Assembly (NCBI GenBank): GCA_003194525.1
Contig: NBIV01000924.1
Coordinates: 1 to 22,124, forward strand
From: Gracilariopsis chorda
Taxonomy: Eukaryota > Rhodophyta > Florideophyceae > Gracilariales > Gracilariaceae
Length of the DNA: 22,124 bases
Direction: 5' to 3'
In this document: positions 1 to 8,534 of the stretch, piece after piece
Layout: each line of letters starts with the position of its first letter
Position numbering within the stretch: the first letter of the stretch is position 1
Translations under genes and position numbers: made by a program
The notes under the pieces: generated by a model
The model's database searches: none
What the model was told of the DNA's origin: nothing
The model's input: the letters and a program-made list of their open reading frames with translations, nothing else

Positions 1-1732
1 AGCTGCCAATTTCAATGCTAGTGTACAGTTTCAAAGTCACCAACTGGAGAGTAGACACCTGTGACATCCCTTGTTGGCACCCTTTAGCTACAAGGCGAGC
101 CTTGCATCTTGTGATAGAGCCATCATCGTCATGCTTTTGAGCGAACACGAGTTTGGAATCTATGATATGCTCCCTAACAGGCTTGTCCACAACTTCCCAT
201 GTCTTCATCGACATAAGCGAAGAGAGTTCTTCGTCAATAGCTTTTCTCCATCTTTGCCAGTCAGGCGAATCTCTCGCGTCCTGCAAGCTTTCAGGACGGT
301 ACTTATTGGTAGTTCTCTTGTCACAAGACTGTTATGGTGTGTGTCTTGATAACGATTTGGGGTTTTGCTGACGGTCAGGGTAGGCGTACTGGTAGTGTGT
401 CAAGAATTCTTGCATGCTGGGTGTCATTGGGAAATGGTCCGATTCTGCTTCACGTACTTGATCGTCCTCTTCATCTTCATTCGTACCACTTTCCACCACT
501 TCATCTGCATTTTCATTACTCCCACCATGTCCAGTTTCCAGCTCCTCTTCATTGTAAGCTTCAGCACCATCTGGCCCCTCTGCTTCTGGCTCTCCATCAT
601 CATCTGAGTCAGCTGATTCTTGCTGTCGGTCAGCAATTTCAGGTATGGCATTCAATTCCATCTTTTCTTGAGTGTTGAACAATCGTCTTCCTGGAAAAAC
701 AGCTTCATTAAAACTGACATGCCTTGCGAACGTAATATCTCCACGTTCAATGTCATAGACGCGATAATTCTGGTGTGGGAGGCAGCGTAAGAGAATTCCA
801 CGGCGAGCTTTGCTCTCTAACTTCTTCCGTTTAGCTACATGAACCCAGACCTCACATCCAAACGATATTAAAGAGGTAACGTTTGGTATCCTCCCAGTGA
901 GCGTTTCGTGAGGGTCTTCCCATCAGTTGCTCCACAACCGATGATGTTCATTGTTCTGGTAGCAGTAACGACTGCTTCAGCCCAGAACTTCTGTGGGAGG
1001 CCTGCATGTCGTAACATTGCTCTAGTCATCTCCATAACCGACCTGTTAAATCGTTCTGCAACTCCATTTTGCTGCGGAGTGTATGGAGCACTGTTCTCCC
1101 AATCCATTCCGACTTCGGAGAGATTTTCGGAGTGAAATGTACTCTGGACCATTATCAGAGTAAACGACCTTGATCTTTCTTTCAGCCTGCCTCTCAAACT
1201 TCAATTGAAAGCATCTGAACTCCTGTGTCAGTTCCTTTCTTTTCGTCATGAGGCGTACGTCCTTGTACCTCGACTTTTTATCGATGAAAGACACAAAGTA
1301 TCTCTTCCGTCCGATGCTTGGGGTACTCATAGGACCGCATATGTCCGTGTATATCACATCCCCGATCATAGCAGCATCATTACTCCTGCTGCCTAGACTC
1401 CTTCGTGTCATCTTTCCTTCAATGCACGGAGTGCAGTCGGCACTGTGCTCTGGAGATACATTGAGTCCAGTCCATGAACAGTGTTTTTGCTTGTCATTCG
1501 TCGTATTCTCTGGATTCCGATATGTCCGAATCTCTCATGCCAGAGCTGTAGGCCTTGCGTTTCTTTCGCTACATATGCAACATGCGGAGCTGGACTGCCC
1601 CAAATCTGATAAACCTCTGACCTTTTTGGTGCTCTGATCATGACATCGATCCTCTGATGAGACACACCGATGAATCGAAAGATTTGGTACTGTTCCTCCG
1701 TTAGGGGAGCAAGATATTAAGTTGCAATCCAT
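1..1732 (-). pseudogene. pol: Element 1 pol: integrase and start of RT, many frameshifts, cut by window edge
   Basis: The integrase signature pieces are all present but spread over three frames. The GAG-preintegrase His/Cys region lies at about 1408-1665, the TDICGP and SDNG blocks within 1046-1411, and the NGVAERFN block within 868-1197. The acidic linker lies at 332-682. Frame changes, judged against element 3, include sites near 22, 67, 297, 358, 383-397, 912, 1133, 1466, 1645, 1687 and 1706. Most are loss of one base. The residue that varies between copies at pol 369 is Ile here (base 637). It cannot make a product. Whether the indels are biological or sequencing error at the edge is open. 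Confidence 0.85.
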
Positions 1733-1767
1733 ATCTTCAACGTAAAGAACGTCATGCAGTAGTATCT

Positions 1768-2730
1768 TTACATAGCGTCTTCCAGGCTGCGATACATTAA
1801 GACAAGGTGTCCTGTTCTTGATGCTGTCACACCCCTACCATCGCACAACACAATGGCTCTGTGCTGGGAGCGGTGAAATAAATGCGCCAAAGCACGGTCC
1901 CAATGATGTGACTAGTTGCACCAGAGTCAACAATGAATTGTGGTCTCCTTGTCTGCTGACGAGAGCTCGATGGGTACTTGGATCACCTGCACGATGATCT
2001 GGTTTGACCGATCTACAGTCTGGTTTTTGTAGTGTCCTTTTCGGCCACATTTGAAACATCTACCCCTCACTTTCGCCTGTAATGCCTCTCCGTACCCAAA
2101 AGACCGGCCGGGCCTGATCCTTCTGTTTTCGTCTCTGAAGTACTGGTGTCATACTCTTGGAGAAGTCGAGCGGTTACCTTCTCCCAGGACAACTCCTCGT
2201 CCGACAAAGTCTGTAGGGCTGATATTACTGGACGATATGGCGTCTCTCTAGTAGAAACAAAACTGGAGAACAGGATAGCAATCTGCATACTATTCCCTAT
2301 GGGACTTCCCATAGCTTCCAATTGAGAATACAGACTCGAAATCATCCACGTAGTCCGACATTACTGTTACTTCAGTAAACCGAGTCTGGTGTAGCTTCGT
2401 TTGCAACTGTACCCTTGTCGCAGCATTCTCCGTTGCATACCTTTCACACAGTTTTCGATACATAACGAATGGGTTGTGACGTTCGGAGGCAACAGCCCGT
2501 AGTGGTTTGTCTCCAAGAGATGGCACAAGATACATGCGAGCATTCGAGAGGTTTTGCTTCACTTCCATGGGTAGGGCATCAATTGTCTCTTCCCCAACGG
2601 CATCTTCTAAAACTAAAATTCAGGAGTTCTTTTGATTCCAGTAGTGCTTCTATTCGCATCATCCACAAAGTAAAGTCCTCGTGGCGTTTTCCAGAGAAGC
2701 GAGGAACTTCCTTGGACTGTCTTCATCCAT
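1768..2730 (-). pseudogene. gag: Element 1 gag-protease, frameshifted
   Basis: This region aligns along its length with the intact gag of element 3, starting at the same MDEDSPRK ATG (2728-2730). The central capsid-like part is readable at 2290-2568 and 2067-2345, and the zinc-knuckle part at 1835-2059, in different frames. Indels sit near 1895, 1939, 2026-2030, 2085, 2323-2326, 2612 and 2707. The inserted TT near 2028 falls just after the zinc knuckle, and the GGTG loss near 1939 falls just before the protease active site. Confidence 0.85.
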
Positions 2731-2819
2731 AGCAGCACTGAAGCAAAGTCCTGTAACACTTTGAGAAAGCAATTAAGGAACGGCTTCTTTTAGTTCAGAG
2801 CGTTGGTTTCCAGTGGAGC

Positions 2820-2831
2820 GCGATGCTACCA
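2820..2831 (-). other. Primer-binding site of element 1
   Basis: The minus strand reads TGGTAGCATCGC one base after the LTR, complementary to a tRNA 3' end ending in CCA. Just beyond it this copy has a T for G (CCAGTGG against CCAGGGG). Confidence 0.7.
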
Positions 2832-2872
2832 CTGTTGGGTTTGTTCTTTGTACTTTCAAGAACCTCATCCCG

Positions 2873-2881
2873 TTTATATAT
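2873..2881 (-). promoter_or_regulatory. LTR 1 TATA box
   Basis: The minus strand reads ATATATAAA just downstream of the tRNA-like segment. It is the likely core promoter of element 1. Confidence 0.55.
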
Positions 2882-2894
2882 GGAAGCGTACCTT

Positions 2895-2965
2895 GGCAAA
2901 ACCCTGCCATAATCAAAGGTACTTCTAACTTGTGGTCAAAGCTCTATCACTGAGCTACAGGGAAC
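2895..2965 (-). other. tRNA-like segment in LTR 1 U3
   Basis: This copy is the closest to a real tRNA. It reads TGTAGCTCAGTGATAGAGC, with the standard T8-A9 before the D arm; the D arm is 2941-2955. The acceptor strands do not pair and the T loop lacks the usual TTCRA core, so a working tRNA is unlikely. Confidence 0.5.
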
Positions 2966-3129
2966 CACACATATCGGATATTACATCAACATGAATAGTA
3001 TCGTACTATCTGCGGCCGAGATGTAGACACATCACCTCTCGTAACACTCTCATGTAACACCAGCGCGTCACATCACATATTGCAAAGAGTGTTACGTGAG
3101 AACATTGTGAGTGCTCAATGGCATACTGC

Positions 3130-3240
3130 TCACAACATCCTCCCGATGCCACAAGAGCATCTCACAAGTCCAAGCAAACTTCGCAGTTCTTGGTGGCGTC
3201 TCTGTGATAGAGCCTTAGTAAATATGTCGGCAAGCATGTT
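3130..3240 (-). pseudogene. pol: Element 2 pol C-terminal tail, cut off by an in-frame TAA
   Basis: Thirty-six codons follow the TAA at 3241-3243 in the same frame. They begin NMLADIFTKAL, the conserved end of copia RNase H, and finish at a TGA inside LTR 1 (3130-3132). Confidence 0.75.
3138..3144 (-). other. Polypurine tract of element 2
   Basis: GGGAGGA on the minus strand abuts the 5' end of LTR 1. It would prime plus-strand DNA synthesis. Confidence 0.7.
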
Positions 3241-4113
3241 TTATGTGCAGCAGTAATTCAAGACGATTTCTTTTTGCTGAACACCTTCTTGTACGAAATG
3301 ATATCGTAGTTCAACATGCTTCGCTCTTCTGCCACCAGCGGCCCAATCTAACACTCCGGTGTTGTCCTCATACATGATTGTAGGTTGTTCAACTGATACA
3401 AGCTTTGTTTCACATAATAAATTGCGAACCCACCTCACTTGCTTGAAGCAATCTGATAATGAAATATATTCAGCCTCTGTAGTTGACGTTGCAATGCTTC
3501 TCTGTTTCAATGTTTTCCACAATATGACGTTGCCAAAAAGTAACACACAGAATCCACTTGTGGATTTGCGATCCGTGTCATCTCCAGCCCAATTTGCGTC
3601 AGCGTATGCACACAGGACGGGGTGGGTTTCGGAATTTTTCTTGATGTGCATGCCGTAATCTTTTGTACCGTTCAAGTAACGCATGACTCTCTTCACTGCA
3701 GTCCAGTGTATGACTGTAGGCCTTGACTGAGCCCGTGAAAGAATATTGACGGCAGCACAGATATCTGGCCTAGTTCGTGAAGATAGATACAGCAAGGACC
3801 CTATTGCCTCCTGATAAAGTTCTTTAGGCTTGAATAGGTCTGCTTCTGATGCTGATACAGGTCTGTATCCCGGACTCAGTGGTGTAGTCACCGGCTTCGA
3901 GGTGTTCATGTTGAACTTCTGTAGGATTCGTTCCACAGCCGGACGTTGGTGCAGAGTTATTCCATTTTTCTTCACGTTGCATGTAAACCCCCAAGAAGCT
4001 GTCTGTAGAAGAGCATTCTTTCATTTCAAACTCTGAAAACAGCATACTTTTCACCTTGCTGGTTTTCTTGGGTGATTGCTGATCAACAAGAGATCATCAA
4101 CATATAATAGTAT
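3241..4113 (-). pseudogene. pol: Element 2 pol 3' part: RT thumb and RNase H, with extra frameshifts
   Basis: The RNase H block is open from about 3975 down to the TAA at 3241, with YADANWAGD, STTEAEY and EDN all present. Upstream, an extra base near 3965 puts the FSEFEMKE and FLGVYMQ part (readable to 4054) in another frame. One G lost near 4071 separates that from the YVDD block. Three substitutions set this copy apart from all others: FLG instead of FLE (base 3990), Trp instead of Leu before KTLKQ (base 3518), and Ile instead of Val in the GSLLYL block (base 3804). FLG and Trp are the usual copia residues, so this block looks less decayed in sequence although broken in frame. Confidence 0.85.
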
Positions 4114-6140
4114 CTATAATTGGTGTCCTCCCCAAATTTTGTAGAAGAAGCAAGGGTCTGTCATGCATTGTATAAAGCCTAAGTTCTTCAACCTTTGGGT
4201 GAACAGTCGGCTCCAAATTGCATTGGATTGCTTCAGACCATATATTGACCGGTTCAATTTGAGTACTTGATTCTTTTGTAAACCACGGTCCAGACCTTTG
4301 GGTGGAGACATATAGACTGGCTTCTTGTCATCGATATGTCCGTTCAGAAATGCACATTTGACATCCAACTGGTGTATTTCAAAGTCAAACCTAGCTGCCA
4401 ATTTCAATGCTAGTCGTACAGTTTCAAAGTCACCAACTGGAGAGTAGACACCTGTGACATTCCCTTGTTGGCACCCTTTAGCTACAAGGCGAGCCTTGCA
4501 TCTTGTGATAGAGCCATCATCGTCATGCTTTTGAGCGAACACGAGTTTGGAATCTATGATATGCTCCCTACAGGCTTGTCCACAACTTCCCATGTCTTCA
4601 TCGACATAAGCGAAGAGAGTTCTTCGTCAATAGCTTTTCTCCATCTTTGCCAGTCAGGCGAATCTCTCGCGTCCTGCAAGCTTTCAGGGACGGTACTTAT
4701 TGGTAGTTCTCTTGTCACAAGACTGTTATGGTGTGTGTCTTGATAACGATTTGGAGGGTTTTGCTGACGGTCAGGGTAGCGGCGTACTGGGTAGTGTGTC
4801 AAGAATTCTTGCATGCTGGGTGTCATTGGGAAATGGTCCGATTCTGCTTCACGTACTTGATCGTCCTCTTCATCTTCATTCGTACCACTTTCCACCACTT
4901 CATCTGCATTTTCATTACTCCCACCATGTCCAGTTTCCAGCTCCTCTTCATTGTAAGCTTCAGCACCATCTGGCCCCTCTGCTTCTGGCTCTCCATCATC
5001 ATCTGAGTCAGCTGATTCTTGCTGTCGGTCAGCAAGTTCAGGTATGGCATTCAATTCCATCTTTTCTTGAGTGTTGAACAATCGTCTTCCTGGAAAAACA
5101 GCTTCATTAAAACTGACATGCCTTGCAAACGTAATATCTCCACGTTCAATGTCATAGACGCGATAATTCTGGTGTGGGAGGCAGCGTAAGAGAATTCCAC
5201 GGCGAGCTTTGCTCTCTAACTTCTTCCGTTTAGCTACATGAACCCAGACCTCACATCCAAACGATCTTAAAGAGGTAACGTTTGGTATCCTCCCAGTGAG
5301 CGTTTCGTGAGGTGTCTTCCCATCAGTTGCTCCACAACCGATGATGTTCATTGTTCTGGTAGCAGTAACGACTGCTTCAGCCCAGAACTTCTGTGGGAGG
5401 CCTGCATGTCGTAACATTGCTCTAGTCATCTCCATAACCGACCTGTTAAATCGTTCTGCAACTCCATTTTGCTGCGGAGTGTATGGAGCACTGTTCTCCC
5501 AATCCATTCCGACATCGGAGAGATATTTTCGGAGTGAAATGTACTCTGGACCATTATCAGAGTAAACGACCTTGATCTTTCTTTCAGCCTGCCTCTCAAA
5601 CTTCAATTGAAAGCATCTGAACTCCTGTGTCAGTTCCTTTCTTTTCGTCATGAGGCGTACGTCCTTGTACCTCGACTTTTTATCGATGAAAGACACAAAG
5701 TATCTCTTCCGTCCGATGCTTGGGGTACTCATAGGACCGCATATGTCCGTGTATATCACATCCCCGATCATAGCAGCATCATTACTCCTGCTGCCTAAAC
5801 TCCTTCGTGTAATCTTTCCTTCAATGCACGGAGTGCAGTCGGCACTGTGCTCTGGAGATACATTGAAGTCCAGTCCATGAACAGTGTTTTTGCTTGTCAT
5901 TCGTCGTATTCTCTGGATTCCGATATGTCCGAATCTCTCATGCCAGAGCTGTAGGCCTTGCGTTTCTTTCGCTACATATGCAACATGCGGAGCTGGACTG
6001 CCCCAAATCTGATAAACCCCTGACCTTTTTGGTGCTCTGATCATGACATTCGATCCTCTGATGAGACACACCGATGAATCGAAAGATATTTGGTACTGTT
6101 CCTCCGTTAGGCGGGAGCAAGATATTAAGTTGCAATCCAT
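4114..6140 (-). pseudogene. pol: Element 2 pol 5' part: integrase and RT fingers/palm, one extra frameshift
   Basis: From the MDCNLISC ATG (6138-6140) it reads openly through preintegrase, integrase and acidic linker to residue 524. There one A is missing near 4571 (CCCTACAGG where other copies have CCCTAACAGG), and this frame ends at 4554. RT continues in the shifted frame from there to the TAG at 4114-4116. Pol residue 369 is Leu (base 5036 is G). Apart from the missing base and that residue, the protein matches element 3. Confidence 0.9.
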
Positions 6141-6175
6141 ATCTTCAACGTAAAGAACGTCATGCAGTAGTATCT

Positions 6176-7141
6176 TTACATAGCGTCTTCCAGGCTGCGA
6201 TACATTAAGACAAGGTGTCCTGTTCTTGATGCTGTCACACCCCTACCATCGCACAACACAATGGCTCTGTGCTGGGAGCAGTGAAATAAATGCGCCAAAG
6301 CACGGTCCCCAATCATGTGACTAGTTGCACCAGAGTCAACAATGAATTGGTGGTCTCCTTGTCTGCTGACGAGAGCTCGATGGGTACTTGGATCACCTGC
6401 ACGATGATCTGGTTTGACCGATCTACAGTCTGGTTTGTAGTGTCCTTTTCGGCCACATTTGAAACATCTACCCCTCACTTTCGCCTGTAATGCCCTCTCC
6501 GTACCCAAAAGACCGGCCGGGCCTGATCCTTCTGTTTTCGTCTCTGAAGTACTGGTGTCATACTCTTGGAGAAGTCGAGCGGTTACCTTCTCCCAGGACA
6601 ACTCCTCGTCCGACAAAGTCTGTAGGGCTGATATTACTGGACGATATGGCGTCTCTCTAGTAGAAACAAAACTGGAGAACAGGATAGCAATCTGCATACT
6701 ATTCCCTATGGGACTTCCCATAGCTTCCAATCTTGAGAATACAGACTCGAAATCATCCACGTAGTCCGACATTACTGTTACTTCAGTAAACCGAGTCTGG
6801 TGTAGCTTCGTTTGCAACTGTACCCTTGTCGCAGCATTCTCCGTTGCATACCTTTCACACAGTTTTCGATACATAACGAATGGGTTGTGACGTTCGGAGG
6901 CAACAGCCCGTAGTGGTTTGTCTCCAAGAGATGGCACAAGATACATGCGAGCATTCGGGAGGTTTTGCTTCACTTCCATGGGTAGGGCATCAATTGTCTC
7001 TTCCCCAACGGCATCTTCTAAAACTAAATTCAGGAGATCTTTTGATTCCAGTAGTGCTTCTAATCGCATCATCCACAAAGTAAAGTCCTCGTGGCGTTTT
7101 CCAGAGAAGCGAGGAACCTTCCTTGGACTGTCTTCATCCAT
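6176..7141 (-). CDS. gag: Element 2 Gag-protease polyprotein (ends early in protease)
   Basis: The 321-residue frame is identical in sequence to that of element 3, including the zinc knuckle and the DSGAT protease site. The first ATG (7139-7141) is used as start; an upstream TTG-started extension of 14 codons has no support. The frame ends at 6176. The pol frame, one base out of register, is open alongside it over 6179-6242. Its leader and the promoter in LTR 2 are intact. Confidence 0.88.
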   Translation of the reverse strand: MDEDSPRKVPRFSGKRHEDFTLWMMRLEALLESKDLLNLVLEDAVGEETIDALPMEVKQNLPNARMYLVPSLGDKPLRAVASERHNPFVMYRKLCERYATENAATRVQLQTKLHQTRFTEVTVMSDYVDDFESVFSRLEAMGSPIGNSMQIAILFSSFVSTRETPYRPVISALQTLSDEELSWEKVTARLLQEYDTSTSETKTEGSGPAGLLGTERALQAKVRGRCFKCGRKGHYKPDCRSVKPDHRAGDPSTHRALVSRQGDHQFIVDSGATSHMIGDRALAHLFHCSQHRAIVLCDGRGVTASRTGHLVLMYRSLEDAM

Positions 7142-7230
7142 AGCAGCACTGAAGCAAAGTCCTGTAACACTTTGAGAAAGCAATTAAGGAACGGCTTCTT
7201 TTAGTTCAGAGCGTTGGTTTCCAGGGGAGC

Positions 7231-7242
7231 GCGATGCTACCA
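7231..7242 (-). other. Primer-binding site of element 2
   Basis: The minus strand reads TGGTAGCATCGC, separated from LTR 2 by one base (7243). It would pair with a tRNA ending GCGATGCTACCA. That implies a U72 and A73, which fits initiator tRNA-Met, the usual copia primer, but I cannot identify the tRNA. The remaining leader to the gag ATG (7142-7230) shows nothing else. Confidence 0.75.
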
Positions 7243-7294
7243 CTGTTGGGTATGGTTGGGACCAGTTCTTTGTACTTTCAAGAACCTCATCCCG

Positions 7295-7303
7295 TTTATA
7301 TAT
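7295..7303 (-). promoter_or_regulatory. LTR 2 TATA box
   Basis: The minus strand reads ATATATAAA followed by CGGG. It is the only strong TATA motif in the LTR and lies 51 bp before the LTR 3' end. Transcription starting 25-30 bp downstream would leave only about 20-25 nt for R plus U5. Confidence 0.6.
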
Positions 7304-7316
7304 GGAAGCGTACCTT

Positions 7317-7387
7317 GGCAAAACCCTGCCATAATCAAAGGTACTTCTAACTTGTGGTCAAAGCTCTATCACTGAGCTGCAGGGAAA
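7317..7387 (-). other. tRNA-like segment in LTR 2 U3
   Basis: On the minus strand, three arms follow each other with tRNA spacing. The D arm (7377-7363) has a perfect 4-bp GCTC/GAGC stem and a 7-nt loop. The anticodon-like arm (7362-7346) has five pairs including two G-T and a 7-nt loop. After a 5-nt variable loop, the T-like arm (7340-7324) has five pairs including two G-T and a 7-nt loop. The D arm and following TTTGAC resemble tRNA-Cys in particular. Position 26 is missing, U33 is a C, the acceptor ends do not pair, and the T loop is not canonical. I infer a decayed tRNA-derived sequence. It lies 13 bp upstream of the TATA box. Confidence 0.5.
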
Positions 7388-7458
7388 CACACATATTGGA
7401 TATTACATCAACATGAATAGTATCGTACTATCTGCGGCCGAGATGTAGACACATCACC

Positions 7459-7522
7459 TCTCGTAACACTCTCATGTAACACCAGCGCGTCACATCACAT
7501 ATTGCAAGAGTGTTACGTGAGA
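7459..7522 (-). repeat. Threefold U3 motif (two direct copies, one inverted)
   Basis: On the plus strand, TCTCGTAACAC (7459-7469) is followed directly by TCTCATGTAACAC (7470-7482). An inverted copy, GTGTTACGTGAGA, lies at 7510-7522. The inverted copy holds an ACGT core. These may be enhancer-type factor sites, or arms of a hairpin. The same block is at 3037-3101, 11881-11944, 16303-16366 and 20695-20758. Confidence 0.5.
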
Positions 7523-7550
7523 ACATTGTGAGTGCTCAATGGCATACTGC

Positions 7551-7661
7551 TCACAACATCCTCCCGATGCCACAAGAGCATCTCACAAGTCCAAGCAAAC
7601 TTCGCAGTTCTTGGTGGCGTCTCTGTGATAGAGCCTTAGTAAATATGTCGGCAAGCATGTT
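7551..7661 (-). pseudogene. pol: Element 3 pol C-terminal tail beyond the TAA
   Basis: After the TAA at 7662-7664 the same frame stays open for 36 codons. It starts NMLADIFTKAL, continues with an LR-rich stretch (LRSLLGL), and stops at a TGA at 7551-7553, which is bases 6-8 of LTR 2. ADIFTKAL is the typical end of copia Pol. The frame spans the polypurine tract. It has no start codon of its own in a useful place, so without readthrough of the TAA it is not made. Confidence 0.8.
7559..7565 (-). other. Polypurine tract of element 3
   Basis: GGGAGGA on the minus strand abuts LTR 2. It lies inside the pol reading frame, which continues eight bases into the LTR. Confidence 0.75.
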
Positions 7662-8534
7662 TTATGTGCAGCAGTAATTCAAGACGATTTCTTTTTGCTG
7701 AACACCTTCTTGTACGAAATGATATCGTAGTTCAACATGCTTCGCTCTTCTGCCACCAGCGGCCCAATCTAACACTCCGGTGTTGTCCTCATACATGATT
7801 GTAGGTTGTTCAACTGATACAAGCTTTGTTTCACATAATAAATTGCGAACCCACCTCACTTGCTTGAAGCAATCTGATAATGAAATATATTCAGCCTCTG
7901 TAGTTGACGTTGCAATGCTTCTCTGTTTCAATGTTTTCAACAATATGACGTTGCCAAAAAGTAACACACAGAATCCACTTGTGGATTTGCGATCCGTGTC
8001 ATCTCCAGCCCAATTTGCGTCAGCGTATGCACACAGGACGGGGTGGGTTTCGGAATTTTTCTTGATGTGCATGCCGTAATCTTTTGTACCGTTCAAGTAA
8101 CGCATGACTCTCTTCACTGCAGTCCAGTGTATGACTGTAGGCCTTGACTGAGCCCGTGAAAGAATATTGACGGCAGCACAGATATCTGGCCTAGTTCGTG
8201 AAGATAGATACAGCAAGGACCCTACTGCCTCCTGATAAAGTTCTTTAGGCTTGAATAGGTCTGCTTCTGATGCTGATACAGGTCTGTATCCCGGACTCAG
8301 TGGTGTAGTCACCGGCTTCGAGGTGTTCATGTTGAACTTCTGTAGGATTCGTTCCACAGCCGGACGTTGGTGCAGAGTTATTCCATTTGCTTCACGTTGC
8401 ATGTAAACCTCCAAGAAGCTGTCTGTAGAAGAGCATTCTTTCATTTCAAACTCTGAAAACAGCATACTTTTCACCTTGCTGGTTTTCTTGGGGTGATTGC
8501 CGATCAACAAGAGATCATCAACATATAATAGTAT
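7662..8534 (-). pseudogene. pol: Element 3 pol 3' part: RT YVDD block, thumb and RNase H
   Basis: These 290 codons follow the TAG at 8535-8537 in the same frame. The YVDD catalytic pair of RT is encoded at 8514-8525. The thumb/connection region follows (FSEFEMKE, ILQKFNMNTSKPVTTPLSPGY). RNase H then shows Asp in YADANWAGD, the Glu residues of STTEAEY and Asp in EDN, in the usual order, followed by the AKHVELRYHFV block. FLE replaces the usual FLG and Leu replaces the usual Trp before KTLKQ, so this copy shows decay at conserved sites. The only start codons are internal (a TTG at 8508-8510 or later), all after YVDD, so a separate RT product is unlikely. It ends at TAA 7662-7664, ahead of the conserved tail. 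Confidence 0.88.

Larger units (their letters stand above)
1..3137 (-). mobile_element. Copia-type element 1, partial (3' half missing at window edge)
   Basis: This holds the 5' LTR (2833-3137), gag, integrase and the start of RT; the rest of RT and RNase H lie outside the window to the left. It is the most degraded copy, with roughly 30 or more differences from the central copies between 1 and 2832. Many of these are single-base indels that break every reading frame. Confidence 0.9.
2833..3137 (-). repeat. LTR 1 (305 bp, diverged)
   Basis: It starts and ends with the 5-bp inverted repeat TGTTG/CAACA, flanked by a polypurine tract on one side and a primer-binding site on the other. Compared with the other four LTRs it has lost a net 11 bp near 2840, has one inserted A near 3085, and has three substitutions around 2956-2978. 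One substitution gives TGTAGCTC, the standard tRNA form, where the others have TGCAGCTC. Confidence 0.92.
2833..7558 (-). mobile_element. Copia-type element 2, LTR to LTR
   Basis: The 5' LTR is 7244-7558 and the 3' LTR is 2833-3137; both are shared with the neighbouring elements. The two LTRs differ by three substitutions, one inserted base and a net 11-bp loss. The gag end is clean, while the RT and RNase H end (3138 to about 4571) carries extra indels as well as substitutions that match family-conserved residues. Confidence 0.93.
7244..7558 (-). repeat. LTR 2 (315 bp)
   Basis: Both ends are fixed by sequence. The terminal inverted repeat is TGTTG/CAACA. GGGAGGA lies directly outside the 5' end and TGGTAGCA lies one base outside the 3' end, both read on the minus strand. 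From 5' to 3' on the minus strand it holds a motif repeated three times (7459-7522), the tRNA-like segment (7317-7387) and a TATA box (7295-7303). Only 51 bp follow the TATA box, so R and U5 must be very short. I see no AATAAA signal. Confidence 0.95.

Noticed and set aside
6176..7183. Upstream start for Gag 14 codons before the ATG
   Set aside because: That extension begins at a TTG. The first ATG gives the MDEDSPRK start and leaves a normal 102-nt leader.
7317..7387. Functional tRNA gene
   Set aside because: The acceptor strands do not pair, position 26 is missing, U33 is a C, and the T loop lacks the TTCRA core.
8186..8510. Separate RNase H gene starting at the TTG after YVDD
   Set aside because: It is in the same frame as the upstream RT and continues its domain order. 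It is the second piece of a split pol, with no promoter of its own.
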